NCBI RefSeq assembly: GCF_000193635.1
Contig: NZ_AEKT01000031.1
Coordinates: 1 to 64,000 of the forward strand
Source of the DNA: Weissella cibaria KACC 11862
GTDB taxonomy: Bacteria; Bacillota; Bacilli; Lactobacillales; Lactobacillaceae
Reading direction: 5' to 3'
Length of the DNA: 64,000 bases
The stretch's first letter is position 1, and every line of letters starts with the position of its first letter. Positions 43,202-52,085 of the stretch are shown in pieces. The position numbers were made by a program, and so were the translations under genes. A model generated the notes under the pieces. That model ran no database searches. It was not told the origin of the DNA and saw only the letters and a list, made by a program, of their open reading frames with translations.

Positions 43202-44330
43202 CCGTTACAGTCCAATCATCTGGCAACACGGTCATAAAGCTAATGTATGTTGTGATGGTGTGCTCATACCCATTATTGCCATCATTCGCCATGTGTTGGA
43301 ACAACTTTGCATACACAGGATGTGTCTTAACATAGGCCATAACATTCGCCGTCCGGGCTGGGATTTCTAACCCTTGAGCGCCCAACATCAAATCTTGCAC
43401 CCATTGATAGGGGGTCATCGTACCGCCATCCCACCACGGCGTCTCCGCGTGATAAAAATCGCGGACACTTGGCGCCAAAGCATAATACAACTGTTGTCCC
43501 CGTTCCAACTTCGCCTCATCTTCAACTAAGTCGCCACCGAACGGCCGACCATTAATGCGCTCAAATTCTGTTCGAACCGCGTCATAAGCTGACAGCGGTA
43601 AGATATGTTGTTGCCCAATATGGGTAAAGCCCCATGCTTCCAATGGAAAAGTTGGTGCAACATCAAGCGGATTAATAATTGCATGGACTTGTGGGTACGC
43701 GTCCGCATAATCTTCATTTGCAACCTGCTTGTAAGTTGTCGTTGGCGCAAACGCGTATGCATAAACTGCTGTTTCACCCGCGTCAACCAACAATTTGCCG
43801 ACAACCTCTGTCGCACTACCGCCACGCGAATGACCCGTTACCCAGAACACATTTTGCTGTTCCGGATCACCTTCTGTCAGCATAAAATCACGTAATTGAG
43901 CCGCCACCTTTTGGCCGATGAAAATCATATTATTCATGCATGGCGCATCATCATCGCCAATCATGAAATCACCAGACCATTCTGCACTTTGTGGCGTTCC
44001 TCGAATAATCGCAGCGAACAAATTCATATCGGGCAATCGCTTAACACCTAACGTGAAGGCCACATTATTCGGATCATCTGCAATGCCATAGTTAAAGTCA
44101 CTCGTCGTAAAGCCTAACTTTTGTAGGTTTGCCGCCGCATAGCCGGTTCCCACCGGTTGACTGTCCTTGGTATACGTTGAACCAGCCATCACGACACTAA
44201 CCCGCGCTAAATCATGCTGATATTGTTTACTATCTTGTCGAAACAAGTCATCCGTATACGGAACATCTAGCTCACGTGCGCTAGGCGTCGCATTTCCGTT
44301 ATGACTTGTTGAAAATGTTAATGCCACCAT
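43194..44330 (-). CDS. Lipase-family (Mbeg1/DUF2974-like) hydrolase
   Basis: A 378-residue cytoplasmic alpha/beta-hydrolase. WVTGHSRGGSATEVV near residue 168 is the lipase serine elbow, NPLDVAPTFP and later histidines give candidate acid and base. No signal peptide. It is coupled to the DedA gene. GGAGGTGAG precedes the ATG. Confidence 0.75.
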   Translation of the reverse strand: MVALTFSTSHNGNATPSARELDVPYTDDLFRQDSKQYQHDLARVSVVMAGSTYTKDSQPVGTGYAAANLQKLGFTTSDFNYGIADDPNNVAFTLGVKRLPDMNLFAAIIRGTPQSAEWSGDFMIGDDDAPCMNNMIFIGQKVAAQLRDFMLTEGDPEQQNVFWVTGHSRGGSATEVVGKLLVDAGETAVYAYAFAPTTTYKQVANEDYADAYPQVHAIINPLDVAPTFPLEAWGFTHIGQQHILPLSAYDAVRTEFERINGRPFGGDLVEDEAKLERGQQLYYALAPSVRDFYHAETPWWDGGTMTPYQWVQDLMLGAQGLEIPARTANVMAYVKTHPVYAKLFQHMANDGNNGYEHTITTYISFMTVLPDDWTVTDD

Positions 44331-44419
44331 GCCATCTCACCTCCGAATTTTTTGTCTCTCTGTGGTCATTATACATTAAGGACGTTAAACGTCACCGCCA
44401 TTAACTACGTTGCCAGTAG

Positions 44420-44453
44420 AAAAAAGGCTAAGACAGAAATCTCTGTCTTAGCC
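44420..44453 (-). terminator. Terminator of the BMP-family gene
   Basis: GGCTAAGACAG pairs with CTGTCTTAGCC; a T-run follows on the minus strand. The core resembles the third hairpin of the 215-bp repeat. Confidence 0.85.
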
Positions 44454-44487
44454 CCAAAATGTCTTTTGTCTCACACTTCTTTTATCG

Positions 44488-45570
44488 TTACTTTGCTGGT
44501 GTCGTTGGTACCTCAACATCACCAGCCACGATTGCCGCTTTAGCTGATGCAACGGCATCCTTTTCTTGCGCATTCAAGTTCTTAGTCACGATTGAAACAC
44601 CATTTTGCTTCAATCCCAAGACAATATGCTTACCACCTGGGAAGTTGCCGGCCTTGGCCTTATCTGCAATCATGGCCAAGCCAGTTCCGACACCCTTAAC
44701 CGATGACGTCAACGTGAAATTGCTCTTCTCGCCATCCTTGGCCGTATAATCACCCATATCAGACTGGTCCATATCAACACCAATTACCCAAACTTTTTGC
44801 TTGGCATCAGCATCAACCGTCACATTATTATCCTTGGCTGCCGTAAAGACACCGTTTCCAGCTGGTCCAGCCGCGTGGAAAATTACTTGCTCACCCTTTG
44901 TAATCATGGCATTCGCAATTGTCTTTCCCTTCGCTGCATCAGTAAATGAATTTGCGTATTGCACATCAACCGTCATCTTTGGATCTACCGACTTAACGCC
45001 CGCCACATAGCCGGCCTCAAAGGCATCAATCACGGCACCACGTTGGCCACCAACAAAGCCAACTGCATTGTCGCCCAGCTCTTGCGCCTTAGTTGCAGCT
45101 GCAACTCCGACCAAGTAAGATGATTCCTCTGACTTGAACGTAACCGAAGCCACGTTCTTGTACTTACTGTCAACCACATCATCAATCTGTAGGAACTTCG
45201 TGTTTTCATGCTGCTTAGCTACATTGGTCAACGCATCCTTCGTTGCATAACCAACGCCAGCAACTAGGTTGTAGTCACCTTCAACGGCCTGTGAAAAGTT
45301 TGGGGCAAAATCGGCGGCTGTCTTTGACTCAAAGTACGTGTAACCACCCTTGCCTTCAGCCAACTTATTTTCCTTACCCCACTTTTGCAAACCTTCCCAT
45401 GCACTTTGGTTAAATGACTTATCATCTACGCCACCAACGTCTGTCACCATCGCAACTGAGAATTGCTTTTCCGTATCGGCATCTCCGACAATACCTGATT
45501 GATAAACGCCAACACCAACCGCTGCAATCGCCAATACGGCACCAAACAACTTAACACGACCTGAAACCAT
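44488..45570 (-). CDS. BMP/PnrA-family nucleoside-binding protein without lipobox
   Basis: A 360-residue binding protein of the basic membrane protein (Bmp/PnrA/Med) family, which usually serves a nucleoside ABC importer. VTDVGGVDDKSFNQSAWEGL (near residue 43) is the family signature. The N-terminal hydrophobic segment (residues 6-24) is followed by no cysteine, so lipoprotein processing is not possible; it may remain as a membrane anchor. No transporter subunits are adjacent. GGAGG lies seven nt before the ATG at 45570. Confidence 0.85.
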   Translation of the reverse strand: MVSGRVKLFGAVLAIAAVGVGVYQSGIVGDADTEKQFSVAMVTDVGGVDDKSFNQSAWEGLQKWGKENKLAEGKGGYTYFESKTAADFAPNFSQAVEGDYNLVAGVGYATKDALTNVAKQHENTKFLQIDDVVDSKYKNVASVTFKSEESSYLVGVAAATKAQELGDNAVGFVGGQRGAVIDAFEAGYVAGVKSVDPKMTVDVQYANSFTDAAKGKTIANAMITKGEQVIFHAAGPAGNGVFTAAKDNNVTVDADAKQKVWVIGVDMDQSDMGDYTAKDGEKSNFTLTSSVKGVGTGLAMIADKAKAGNFPGGKHIVLGLKQNGVSIVTKNLNAQEKDAVASAKAAIVAGDVEVPTTPAK

Positions 45571-45704
45571 TTTAAATTCCTCCATAGATGCCTACCCTCA
45601 CTGTGATAGGACTTGAATAGTTCCGGGTTTCCCAAAACGACTCGTGATTTTTGACACGTTCCTTTCGAACAACCGTATATAATCGTATATTAAACAACCA
45701 GCCA

Positions 45705-45731
45705 CTGCAATTTGTTCGTGTTGAACAAATT
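45705..45731. promoter_or_regulatory. Operator at the BMP gene promoter
   Basis: AATTTGTTC and GAACAAATT form a perfect 9-bp inverted repeat with a 5-nt gap (45709-45731). It overlaps the minus-strand -35 element TTGCAG (45705-45710), which is followed 17 nt on by TACGAT. A dimeric repressor is likely; its identity is unknown. Confidence 0.65.
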
Positions 45732-45801
45732 GTGAAGAATGTGAACATTTGCGGAACTCCCCACCGAGACTGACTTAGCGCATGCTTTTTTAACAATCAA
45801 C

Positions 45802-45842
45802 AAAACCCGAAGGACACTTATTTTTCGTGTACTTCGGGTTTT
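45802..45842 (-). terminator. Terminator of the EamA gene
   Basis: AAAACCCGAAG and CTTCGGGTTTT pair with an inner ACAC/GTGT stem. Confidence 0.85.
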
Positions 45843-45883
45843 AATCGTTTTTATTACGGCGCGAGCAACTGTCGTTCGCAGAA

Positions 45884-46768
45884 TTATTGCCGTTTCGTCA
45901 CATTCATAATCACAATCGCGACCAACGTCAACACAATTCCCACGACTTGGAATGCCTGAAATTGTACGCCTAATAGCAACGCTGATAGGACCGTTGCACT
46001 TAGCGGCTCCAACATACCTAGCATACCCACTGTTTCTGGTGCCACTTTGCGCAAACTAGCGATGTACCAAACAAACGCCACAATTGAGCCAAAGACGACG
46101 ATAAAGAATAATAGCGTTAAATCAATCGCATCAAAGTGGTAGGCTGGGTGGTACAACGGCGCATAAAAATTAGCTGCCAAACCACCAATAAACATCCCCC
46201 AACCAACTACCAAAATTGCATCATATTGTTGCAATAATCTACCCGGAATCAATGTATAAGCAACCAAGCCGATTGCGGATAGAATACCAAACAACAATGT
46301 TTTGTCATTAATTTCTAGACGGGTCAAATTACCATTCGTCACTAGTAAGACAATTCCGACCAGCGAAAGCACGACCGCAATCACTTCTTGTCGACGCGGC
46401 CATGTTTGCCGAAAAATTGCCAGAAAGATAACAATCAATGCCGGTGCCATATACTGCAACACAGTTGCCACCGCCGCATTACCATAATAGAGCGTCCGAA
46501 CAAAATTAGATTGCGCAAAATAAATACCAATCAAACTAAACGCCAACAAGATACCGGCATTCTTGGGACTCCGCCAAATTTTAAAAATATTCTGGCGTCG
46601 TAGCAATGAATAAATTAATAAAACAATACCTGAAATAAATAACCGTACCGTCGTTAGCCAATCCGGTGATACGTTGATTCTTTCAAACAGGATATTTGAA
46701 AGAATTCCGTTAATCCCCCAAAATAGGGCCCCGCCAGCAGCCATGCCGACATACCACTTCTTACTCAC
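45884..46768 (-). CDS. EamA/DMT-family transporter
   Basis: A 294-residue carrier with ten membrane segments and two EamA repeats (about residues 8-135 and 150-290). PLSATVLSALLLG near residue 258 is typical. It probably exports amino acids or metabolites. Starts at GTG (46768), with AGGTGG upstream. Confidence 0.82.
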   Translation of the reverse strand: MSKKWYVGMAAGGALFWGINGILSNILFERINVSPDWLTTVRLFISGIVLLIYSLLRRQNIFKIWRSPKNAGILLAFSLIGIYFAQSNFVRTLYYGNAAVATVLQYMAPALIVIFLAIFRQTWPRRQEVIAVVLSLVGIVLLVTNGNLTRLEINDKTLLFGILSAIGLVAYTLIPGRLLQQYDAILVVGWGMFIGGLAANFYAPLYHPAYHFDAIDLTLLFFIVVFGSIVAFVWYIASLRKVAPETVGMLGMLEPLSATVLSALLLGVQFQAFQVVGIVLTLVAIVIMNVTKRQ

Positions 46769-46821
46769 ACGCCCACCACCTAACTTATTAAAATAAAGTC
46801 TAATGTTGCCAGTATAGCACT

Positions 46822-46873
46822 AAAAAAGACAGGTTAATTAGCAAATTAAAGCTTCCAATTAATCTGTCTTTTT
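46822..46873 (-). terminator. Terminator of the GT-C-like gene
   Basis: AAAAAGACAG.TTAATT and AATTAA.CTGTCTTTTT pair around an 18-nt loop. Confidence 0.8.
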
Positions 46874-46876
46874 CAT

Positions 46877-48589
46877 CTATCGTTTAAATGACCGGCCAAC
46901 AATAACAACAACGATACTCAACCACCCACCTATGCTCAGCCAAATGAGTGGCCAAACATAACCTGCTGGCCGATAACTAACCTGGATTTCATTCTGACCC
47001 AGTTGTGGCACAACGCGTAGTGCACCAATTCGCGATTGCGTTGGCTGCGTTAATCGCCGGCCATTCAACGTGACTTGCGAATGTTTGTAAATAATCACTG
47101 GCAACGTCGCCTTGTGTGTTGTGGTTGCCCGCCAAGTTAACGTCATCCGATCCGACGCCTGTTTGACCTTTACATGAATCGGATTATTGATAATTTCCTG
47201 CATATAACGATCATATGCATTATCACTGGCACGAAGCCCATGATTAACAACATAGTCCGGCGTCGCTTTTTGAATATCCTGCAAGCCTGTCGCCAATGAA
47301 CCAAAGCGCCAATCGGACGCAATTTGCATTGGTGTTTTGTTTGGGTTGAATTGGACATGCTTCGTATTTTTAACTAGTTGCGTGGTATGCAAGCGATGTG
47401 CATTCTTAGCAAGCATGCTGCTTGAGATTGCAACGGGAACAAGGACCACAACAATCGCAATCACGATTTTTGTGCTGCGCCGAATGCGACTCGTAATCAC
47501 GACCATCGATAGTAATCGTGCTAACAAAACCACCAGCGCTAAATTACTGACCACCGCTAAGCGTGATGGAAATTGCATCGTATTTACAATGGTGGGCATT
47601 AATTGCTGAACGGCATGCCAGGGGAATTCTGCCAACGATAAGACAAAGAATAACGCCGCCAGCACTAGCATCACGCGATATTCACGTTGTAATTTTTGAT
47701 AAACCAACGTGCTCCCGATAAAAATAACCACCACCCACAAAGCCAGCACACTGTAATTACGTAGACTTGGCAAGCGATCAAAGGCAACATGCATCCCCTT
47801 TTGACCAATATCAGCCGGCGTAAACGGCGTCAAAATCCGATTTGTTCCCATCACATCAAGCATGCCAACAATTACATTGGCACTCAAGATTGCATATAAC
47901 CCGATTGCGCATACCAGGCGAACTAGCAATTGCCGAATAACCGACCACGGTTGTTTCATGATGCTAATCACGAAAAAAATTGCCAAGACCAATGTGGCTA
48001 GTAAGGATGTAAATAAATGTGATTGGGTTATTACCGCTAACGATACAGCTAACCCAATCCATGAAAACGTTGTTGGTTGTTTCATAAAGGCGATGCCGTA
48101 ATAGATAACGTAAGGTAAGAGTGCCGCCCCGATTGCTGAGAACGCTTGGCTGTTTTGCCACTCCGTTGTTAACGGTAATGCCATATAAACAATTGCACTT
48201 AGCAAGCTGGCGTAGCGGGTCGCATCCAAATACCGAACCAGCCGATAAATGCCGAACCCCGCAATGACTAACACCACCACATCCGTCACAACTTCAAACC
48301 AAAACCAATTGGGTAATAGAACCAACAATGCTCCCATGAGATAGGATAGCCACGGTCCATACAACGGTGTCACAATTCTGCCGGATTGTTGATACCCATA
48401 CTCAGCCATAAAATAACTAAACTGCCCATGTTTTAATTGCTCAGCAACATCATAGAAGCGATTAAAGTGAAATAACGCATCAATGCCAACGACAGGTCGA
48501 TTAGACAACAGTAATGGCAAAACCAATCCCAACGCCGCTAAGAATATGAACAACCCCGCAAAGCATTGCGCTCGAAAACGTTGCATCAT
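46877..48589 (-). CDS. Large polytopic membrane protein, GT-C-like
   Basis: A 570-residue protein with about twelve hydrophobic segments and an extracytoplasmic C-terminal domain (about residues 400-545) before a last membrane helix. VVGIDALFHFNRFYDV in the first external loop (near residue 35) gives an acidic D...H motif as in GT-C glycosyltransferases. It resembles the 6-pyruvoyl-tetrahydropterin-synthase-related/YfhO-like membrane proteins. Sugar transfer to a surface polymer is inferred. Confidence 0.7.
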   Translation of the reverse strand: MMQRFRAQCFAGLFIFLAALGLVLPLLLSNRPVVGIDALFHFNRFYDVAEQLKHGQFSYFMAEYGYQQSGRIVTPLYGPWLSYLMGALLVLLPNWFWFEVVTDVVVLVIAGFGIYRLVRYLDATRYASLLSAIVYMALPLTTEWQNSQAFSAIGAALLPYVIYYGIAFMKQPTTFSWIGLAVSLAVITQSHLFTSLLATLVLAIFFVISIMKQPWSVIRQLLVRLVCAIGLYAILSANVIVGMLDVMGTNRILTPFTPADIGQKGMHVAFDRLPSLRNYSVLALWVVVIFIGSTLVYQKLQREYRVMLVLAALFFVLSLAEFPWHAVQQLMPTIVNTMQFPSRLAVVSNLALVVLLARLLSMVVITSRIRRSTKIVIAIVVVLVPVAISSSMLAKNAHRLHTTQLVKNTKHVQFNPNKTPMQIASDWRFGSLATGLQDIQKATPDYVVNHGLRASDNAYDRYMQEIINNPIHVKVKQASDRMTLTWRATTTHKATLPVIIYKHSQVTLNGRRLTQPTQSRIGALRVVPQLGQNEIQVSYRPAGYVWPLIWLSIGGWLSIVVVIVGRSFKR

Positions 48590-48687
48590 GCACCTCCAGC
48601 CAATTTTAATGTTTTACCTTGCTTTATATATACCAAATTATTCCGACAAATATGCGAATATATCGTAATGTCTTTTTTTATCGCAAA

Positions 48688-48850
48688 CAAAAAACCCGTC
48701 AGATGGGCTTCTGACGGGTTTCTCGGATCAAGTCGTTTGGGCAAACGACGATCTTATAGGAGTTAGGTTGCTCGAATTAATTATTCGAGCGGAATATGAG
48801 TAGTTGTTTGTATGGGTGCTGTTGATTAGGAGTTATCCTCCCTTTCAACA
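48688..48850 (-). ncRNA. Small-RNA-like element A with CCC-rich loops
   Basis: About 163 nt on the minus strand. A TATGAT box (48857-48862) precedes it. It folds as GTTGA/TCAAC around GGAG/CTCC; an A/C-rich single strand with ACCCATA; GCTCGAAT/ATTCGAGC; a linker with ACTCCTATAA; GTCGTTT/AAACGAC with loop GCCC, flanked by GATC on each side; and a terminator ACCCGTCAGA/TCTGACGGGT with loop AGCCCA and a U-run. It is paralogous to the element at 52547-52716. Confidence 0.72.
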
Positions 48851-48908
48851 TAATTAATCATACGGCGCGAACCTTAAAGAAGTAATAACACTAACTTTAC
48901 GTTAACTT

Positions 48909-48949
48909 AAAGAGAGACCAAGACAATGATTTCTGTCTTGGTCTCTCTA
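48909..48949 (-). terminator. Terminator of the RlmCD gene
   Basis: AGAGAGACCAAGACA pairs with TGTCTTGGTCTCTCT, then TTT on the minus strand. Confidence 0.85.
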
Positions 48950-48951
48950 AA

Positions 48952-50442
48952 TTACTTCGTCTTCTTTGTAAACTTCACAATACCTTCCCAACGAGCAGTT
49001 TGTGGGAACATATCAATTGATTGAATGTATTCAACGTTATAAACGCGCGTCAAGTCGACCAAATCACGGGCCAACGTTGAAGCATTACATGACACATACA
49101 CAAACTTATCTGGTTGCGTGTCCAAAATCGTCAAACGCAATTCTTCATCCAAGCCGGTACGTGGTGGGTCGACGACCAATGCATCCGCGACCCAGCCTTC
49201 GTTTGCCCAGCGTGGAATCAAATCTTCTGCCGCACCCGTGTAGTATGCTGCATTCTTAACGCCATTATCCAAAGCATTCTCATTGGCATCATCGATGGCT
49301 TCTGGCACTGTGTCCATCCCACGAACTTCACCAGCGTGATCGGCTAGTGTAATACCAATCGTGCCGACACCTGAATAGGCGTCGATCAACTTATCGGCTT
49401 GCGTTAAGTCCAAGGCTGAAATTGCTTCGTTATACAAACGTTGCGTTTGGCGTGGGTTCAATTGCAAAAACGCACGGGGTGACAACTTAAACGTCTTACC
49501 GTTAATCGTCTCCGTAATGTATTCACTACCCCACAACAACTTCGTATCCTCGCCCCAAACAAGAGACGTCTTATCCGAATTGATGTTTTGGTGAACAGAT
49601 ACCACCTCTGGCAACTCTTGATTAATACGGGCAATCAATTCATCAGCACTTGGCAAATACTTGCCATTCGTGACGATCGTCAACTGGACATCACCAGTTG
49701 TCTCAGATACGCGGGCAATCAACGTCTTAACAATGCCTGAGTTCTTGCGTTCGTTGTAAATTGGCATCTCCATATCAGCCAAAATATCACGCACCTTACG
49801 TACAACCTTAAGTGTCGCTGGGTGTTGCGTTGATACCTTGGGCAAGTCCACTAAGTCGTGTGAGTTGCGCTTATACATACCGACCGCCAACTGACCATTT
49901 ACTTCACGAACCGGGAACTGGGCTTTATTACGGTACCCGTCCGGCTCATCCATCCCAATGGTTGGGCGTAAATCAAATTGCTCGTATCCTTCAGGCTTGT
50001 ACTTTTCCAACGCCTGACGAATGACATCCCGCTTAAATTCGAGTTGACCATCGTAAGCCAAGTGCTCTAATTCAAAACCACCCACTTCTTGATTATCAAC
50101 AGGTTCAACACGTTGTGGTGAGCGTTGCTTAATTTTACGAATACGCGCTTCGATAAACTTTTCCGTCACATTCGTCACAACCACATCGACCACTTCATCA
50201 GGTAAAGCACCTGGAATAAAGGTAATCTTACGCTTATAATATCCGATTCCTTCACCATTGATTCCCAAACGCTTAATGGTAATCAATAGCTTGTCACCAA
50301 CGTTTACTTCAACGTTTTGTTGGTTGCGATTATCGCGACGTGGCCCACGTGTTCCACGTGGAACAAACTTGCCACGATTTTGATTGTTGCCACCCTTACC
50401 AGGCTTACCTTGATAAGGACGGCGCTTTTTTTCTTCAGCCAT
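48952..50442 (-). CDS. rlmCD: 23S rRNA (uracil-C5)-methyltransferase, RlmCD-like
   Basis: A 496-residue TrmA/RlmD-family enzyme that methylates uracil C5 in 23S rRNA. Residues 1-45 are a basic, R/G/N/Q-rich extension. A TRAM domain follows (about 48-105). The SAM motif is DAYSGVGTIGI (near 345), with DPPRTGLDEEL (near 430), and YVSCNASTLARDL holds the catalytic cysteine (near 455). The iron-sulfur cysteines usual after the TRAM domain are missing: the CxxCGGC position reads NQEVGGFELEHL. The ribosome site is weak. Confidence 0.88.
   Translation of the reverse strand: MAEEKKRRPYQGKPGKGGNNQNRGKFVPRGTRGPRRDNRNQQNVEVNVGDKLLITIKRLGINGEGIGYYKRKITFIPGALPDEVVDVVVTNVTEKFIEARIRKIKQRSPQRVEPVDNQEVGGFELEHLAYDGQLEFKRDVIRQALEKYKPEGYEQFDLRPTIGMDEPDGYRNKAQFPVREVNGQLAVGMYKRNSHDLVDLPKVSTQHPATLKVVRKVRDILADMEMPIYNERKNSGIVKTLIARVSETTGDVQLTIVTNGKYLPSADELIARINQELPEVVSVHQNINSDKTSLVWGEDTKLLWGSEYITETINGKTFKLSPRAFLQLNPRQTQRLYNEAISALDLTQADKLIDAYSGVGTIGITLADHAGEVRGMDTVPEAIDDANENALDNGVKNAAYYTGAAEDLIPRWANEGWVADALVVDPPRTGLDEELRLTILDTQPDKFVYVSCNASTLARDLVDLTRVYNVEYIQSIDMFPQTARWEGIVKFTKKTK
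50350..50365. other. parS-like 16-mer within rlmCD
   Basis: TGTTCCACGTGGAACA, identical to the site at 1276-1291, but inside a coding region (codons for FVPRGT), where no terminator role explains the palindrome. Confidence 0.45.
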
Positions 50443-50590
50443 TTCGTTCTACAAAGACTTACCGTCTACTCTTTCTATATGATAAGTACTATTCTAACAT
50501 GTCGGAAGTGAATTGACCCGTCTCCACCATTGACCAAAGGTAAGCTTTAGGTCTACTGTTAATAGGTGATTTTTTAGGAGGATTTAGACT

Positions 50591-51130
50591 ATGCATTACG
50601 TTGCCATTGTTGGTTCGAACAGCAAGACATCTTTAAACCGCCGTTTAGCTGCAGCCATCGCCAAGCGCTACGGTACCGATGACGTCACAATTGACGTCTT
50701 AACACTTAATGATTTACCCATGTACAACGTGGACGATGAACTCACCCCAGCACAAGTGGTAATCGACTTTAAGCAAACCGTCAAAGCAGCTGACGGGGTT
50801 ATTTGGGTCACACCAGAATACAACCATTCAATTCCTGGCGTATTGAAGAATGCCATTGACTGGCTGTCACGCGTTGATAAGGTCATGATTGGCAAGCCAT
50901 CAATGATCATGGGCACCACCCCTGGCTTCTTAGGGACTATCCATGCCCAATTACACCTACGTGATATCTTATTTGCGATGCAATCACCTGTCTTGATGGG
51001 GAATGACGTCATGGTCGGCGGTGGCCACGCAAAGCTTGATGCAGATAACAACATTACCGATGCCAGCACCATTGACTGGCTTGATACTGTAATGCCAAAC
51101 TTCAAAGCATTTGTTGCTGCACATCAATAA
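50591..51130 (+). CDS. NADPH-dependent FMN reductase
   Basis: A 179-residue flavodoxin-like reductase. GSNSKTSLNRRLA (residues 8-20) binds the FMN phosphate and TPEYNHSIPGVLKNAIDWLSR (near residues 74-94) is the family signature. It may reduce quinones, azo compounds or chromate. AGGAGG precedes the ATG. Confidence 0.88.
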   Translation: MHYVAIVGSNSKTSLNRRLAAAIAKRYGTDDVTIDVLTLNDLPMYNVDDELTPAQVVIDFKQTVKAADGVIWVTPEYNHSIPGVLKNAIDWLSRVDKVMIGKPSMIMGTTPGFLGTIHAQLHLRDILFAMQSPVLMGNDVMVGGGHAKLDADNNITDASTIDWLDTVMPNFKAFVAAHQ

Positions 51131-51136
51131 TGAAAA

Positions 51137-51352
51137 AACGAGACTGGGACAGAAGTCTCTGTCTCAGCCTCAAAAGCCGCCAATCTCCCGATTTGAAATC
51201 GGAGGATTGGCGGCTTTTAAACGTGTTCCGAAAGGCTGAACCCTTAATATAACGCCATTTGACCCACTCATGCCTCTACGCTACGCTCCAAGGCATAAGC
51301 GGGTCAAACAACGTTATCATCGGGTCCAAAGCGCCTTTCGTCTCACTCTCTT
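51137..51352 (-). repeat. Three-hairpin intergenic repeat, copy 2
   Basis: The reverse complement is about 96% identical to 19131-19346, with a handful of single-base differences including one in a hairpin loop and one base-pair change in the first stem. It separates convergent genes (FMN reductase and SDR) and supplies a terminator at each end. Confidence 0.88.
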
Positions 51353-51365
51353 TTCATATCTTTAA

Positions 51366-52085
51366 TTAAACATTTGAACCGGCCGAATAATCAGCGACAG
51401 TCCCATCAAAGTTGATAACCTGTCCATTATGATTTTCGCCATCGGTGGCAAAGCCAGCAATCAATTCACCTGCCTCATCTGAGGTCTTAACAAAATCACC
51501 TTGAATATGATTATTCAAATCCGTTGAAACTGCCCCTGGCATAACAGCCATAATTTCAACTGGCAGTTCTTGTTGGGTAAATTCCAAGCCAAAATCCTTG
51601 GTCATCACGTTCAATGGGGCCTTTGCTGCCTGATATGCAAGTGGGTGCCACCAAGCATTTGGCTCAATTGGCACTGAAACGTTCACAATTTTACCAGCGT
51701 TTTTAATCAAGACTGGTAATAGACCCTTGGTTAACTCATATGGCCCAATGAAGTCCACCATATACGTCTCGATTAATTCTTGGGCCTCAAATTCCCAAGC
51801 CGTCCGGCCCATGTCACCAGAAATACCAGCGTTGTTCACTAATAAACTAAAATCTGCTTCTTGCTTTGTAATGTCAGCAACCGCATGTTGAATACTGTTC
51901 AAATCAGAAACATCAATCAATTGTAATTTGGCATCTCCATATGCGCGTAATGCCTCAACCGCAGCTAAACCACGTTGTTCGTCACGTGCGCCTACCAATA
52001 CACGATAGCCTTGTTGCAAAAGGGCCTTCGCAATACCAAACCCGATGCCTTTATTAGCTCCGGTAACCAATGCTGTTTTAGTCAT
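51366..52085 (-). CDS. Short-chain dehydrogenase/reductase
   Basis: A 239-residue classical SDR: TGANKGIGFGIA (near residue 8) binds the cofactor, NNAGISG (near 83) follows, and YQAAKAP holds the catalytic Tyr and Lys (near 155). The usual catalytic serine region reads IVNVSVPIEP. It is translationally coupled to the MerR gene (8-bp overlap) and probably regulated by it. Confidence 0.87.
   Translation of the reverse strand: MTKTALVTGANKGIGFGIAKALLQQGYRVLVGARDEQRGLAAVEALRAYGDAKLQLIDVSDLNSIQHAVADITKQEADFSLLVNNAGISGDMGRTAWEFEAQELIETYMVDFIGPYELTKGLLPVLIKNAGKIVNVSVPIEPNAWWHPLAYQAAKAPLNVMTKDFGLEFTQQELPVEIMAVMPGAVSTDLNNHIQGDFVKTSDEAGELIAGFATDGENHNGQVINFDGTVADYSAGSNV

Noticed and set aside
48770-48852. 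Small frames in both small-RNA elements beginning M/V-L-K-G and sharing PNQQ
   Set aside because: The similarity follows from the conserved GTTGA/TCAAC hairpin at RNA level; the frames have no ribosome site and diverge after about twelve codons.
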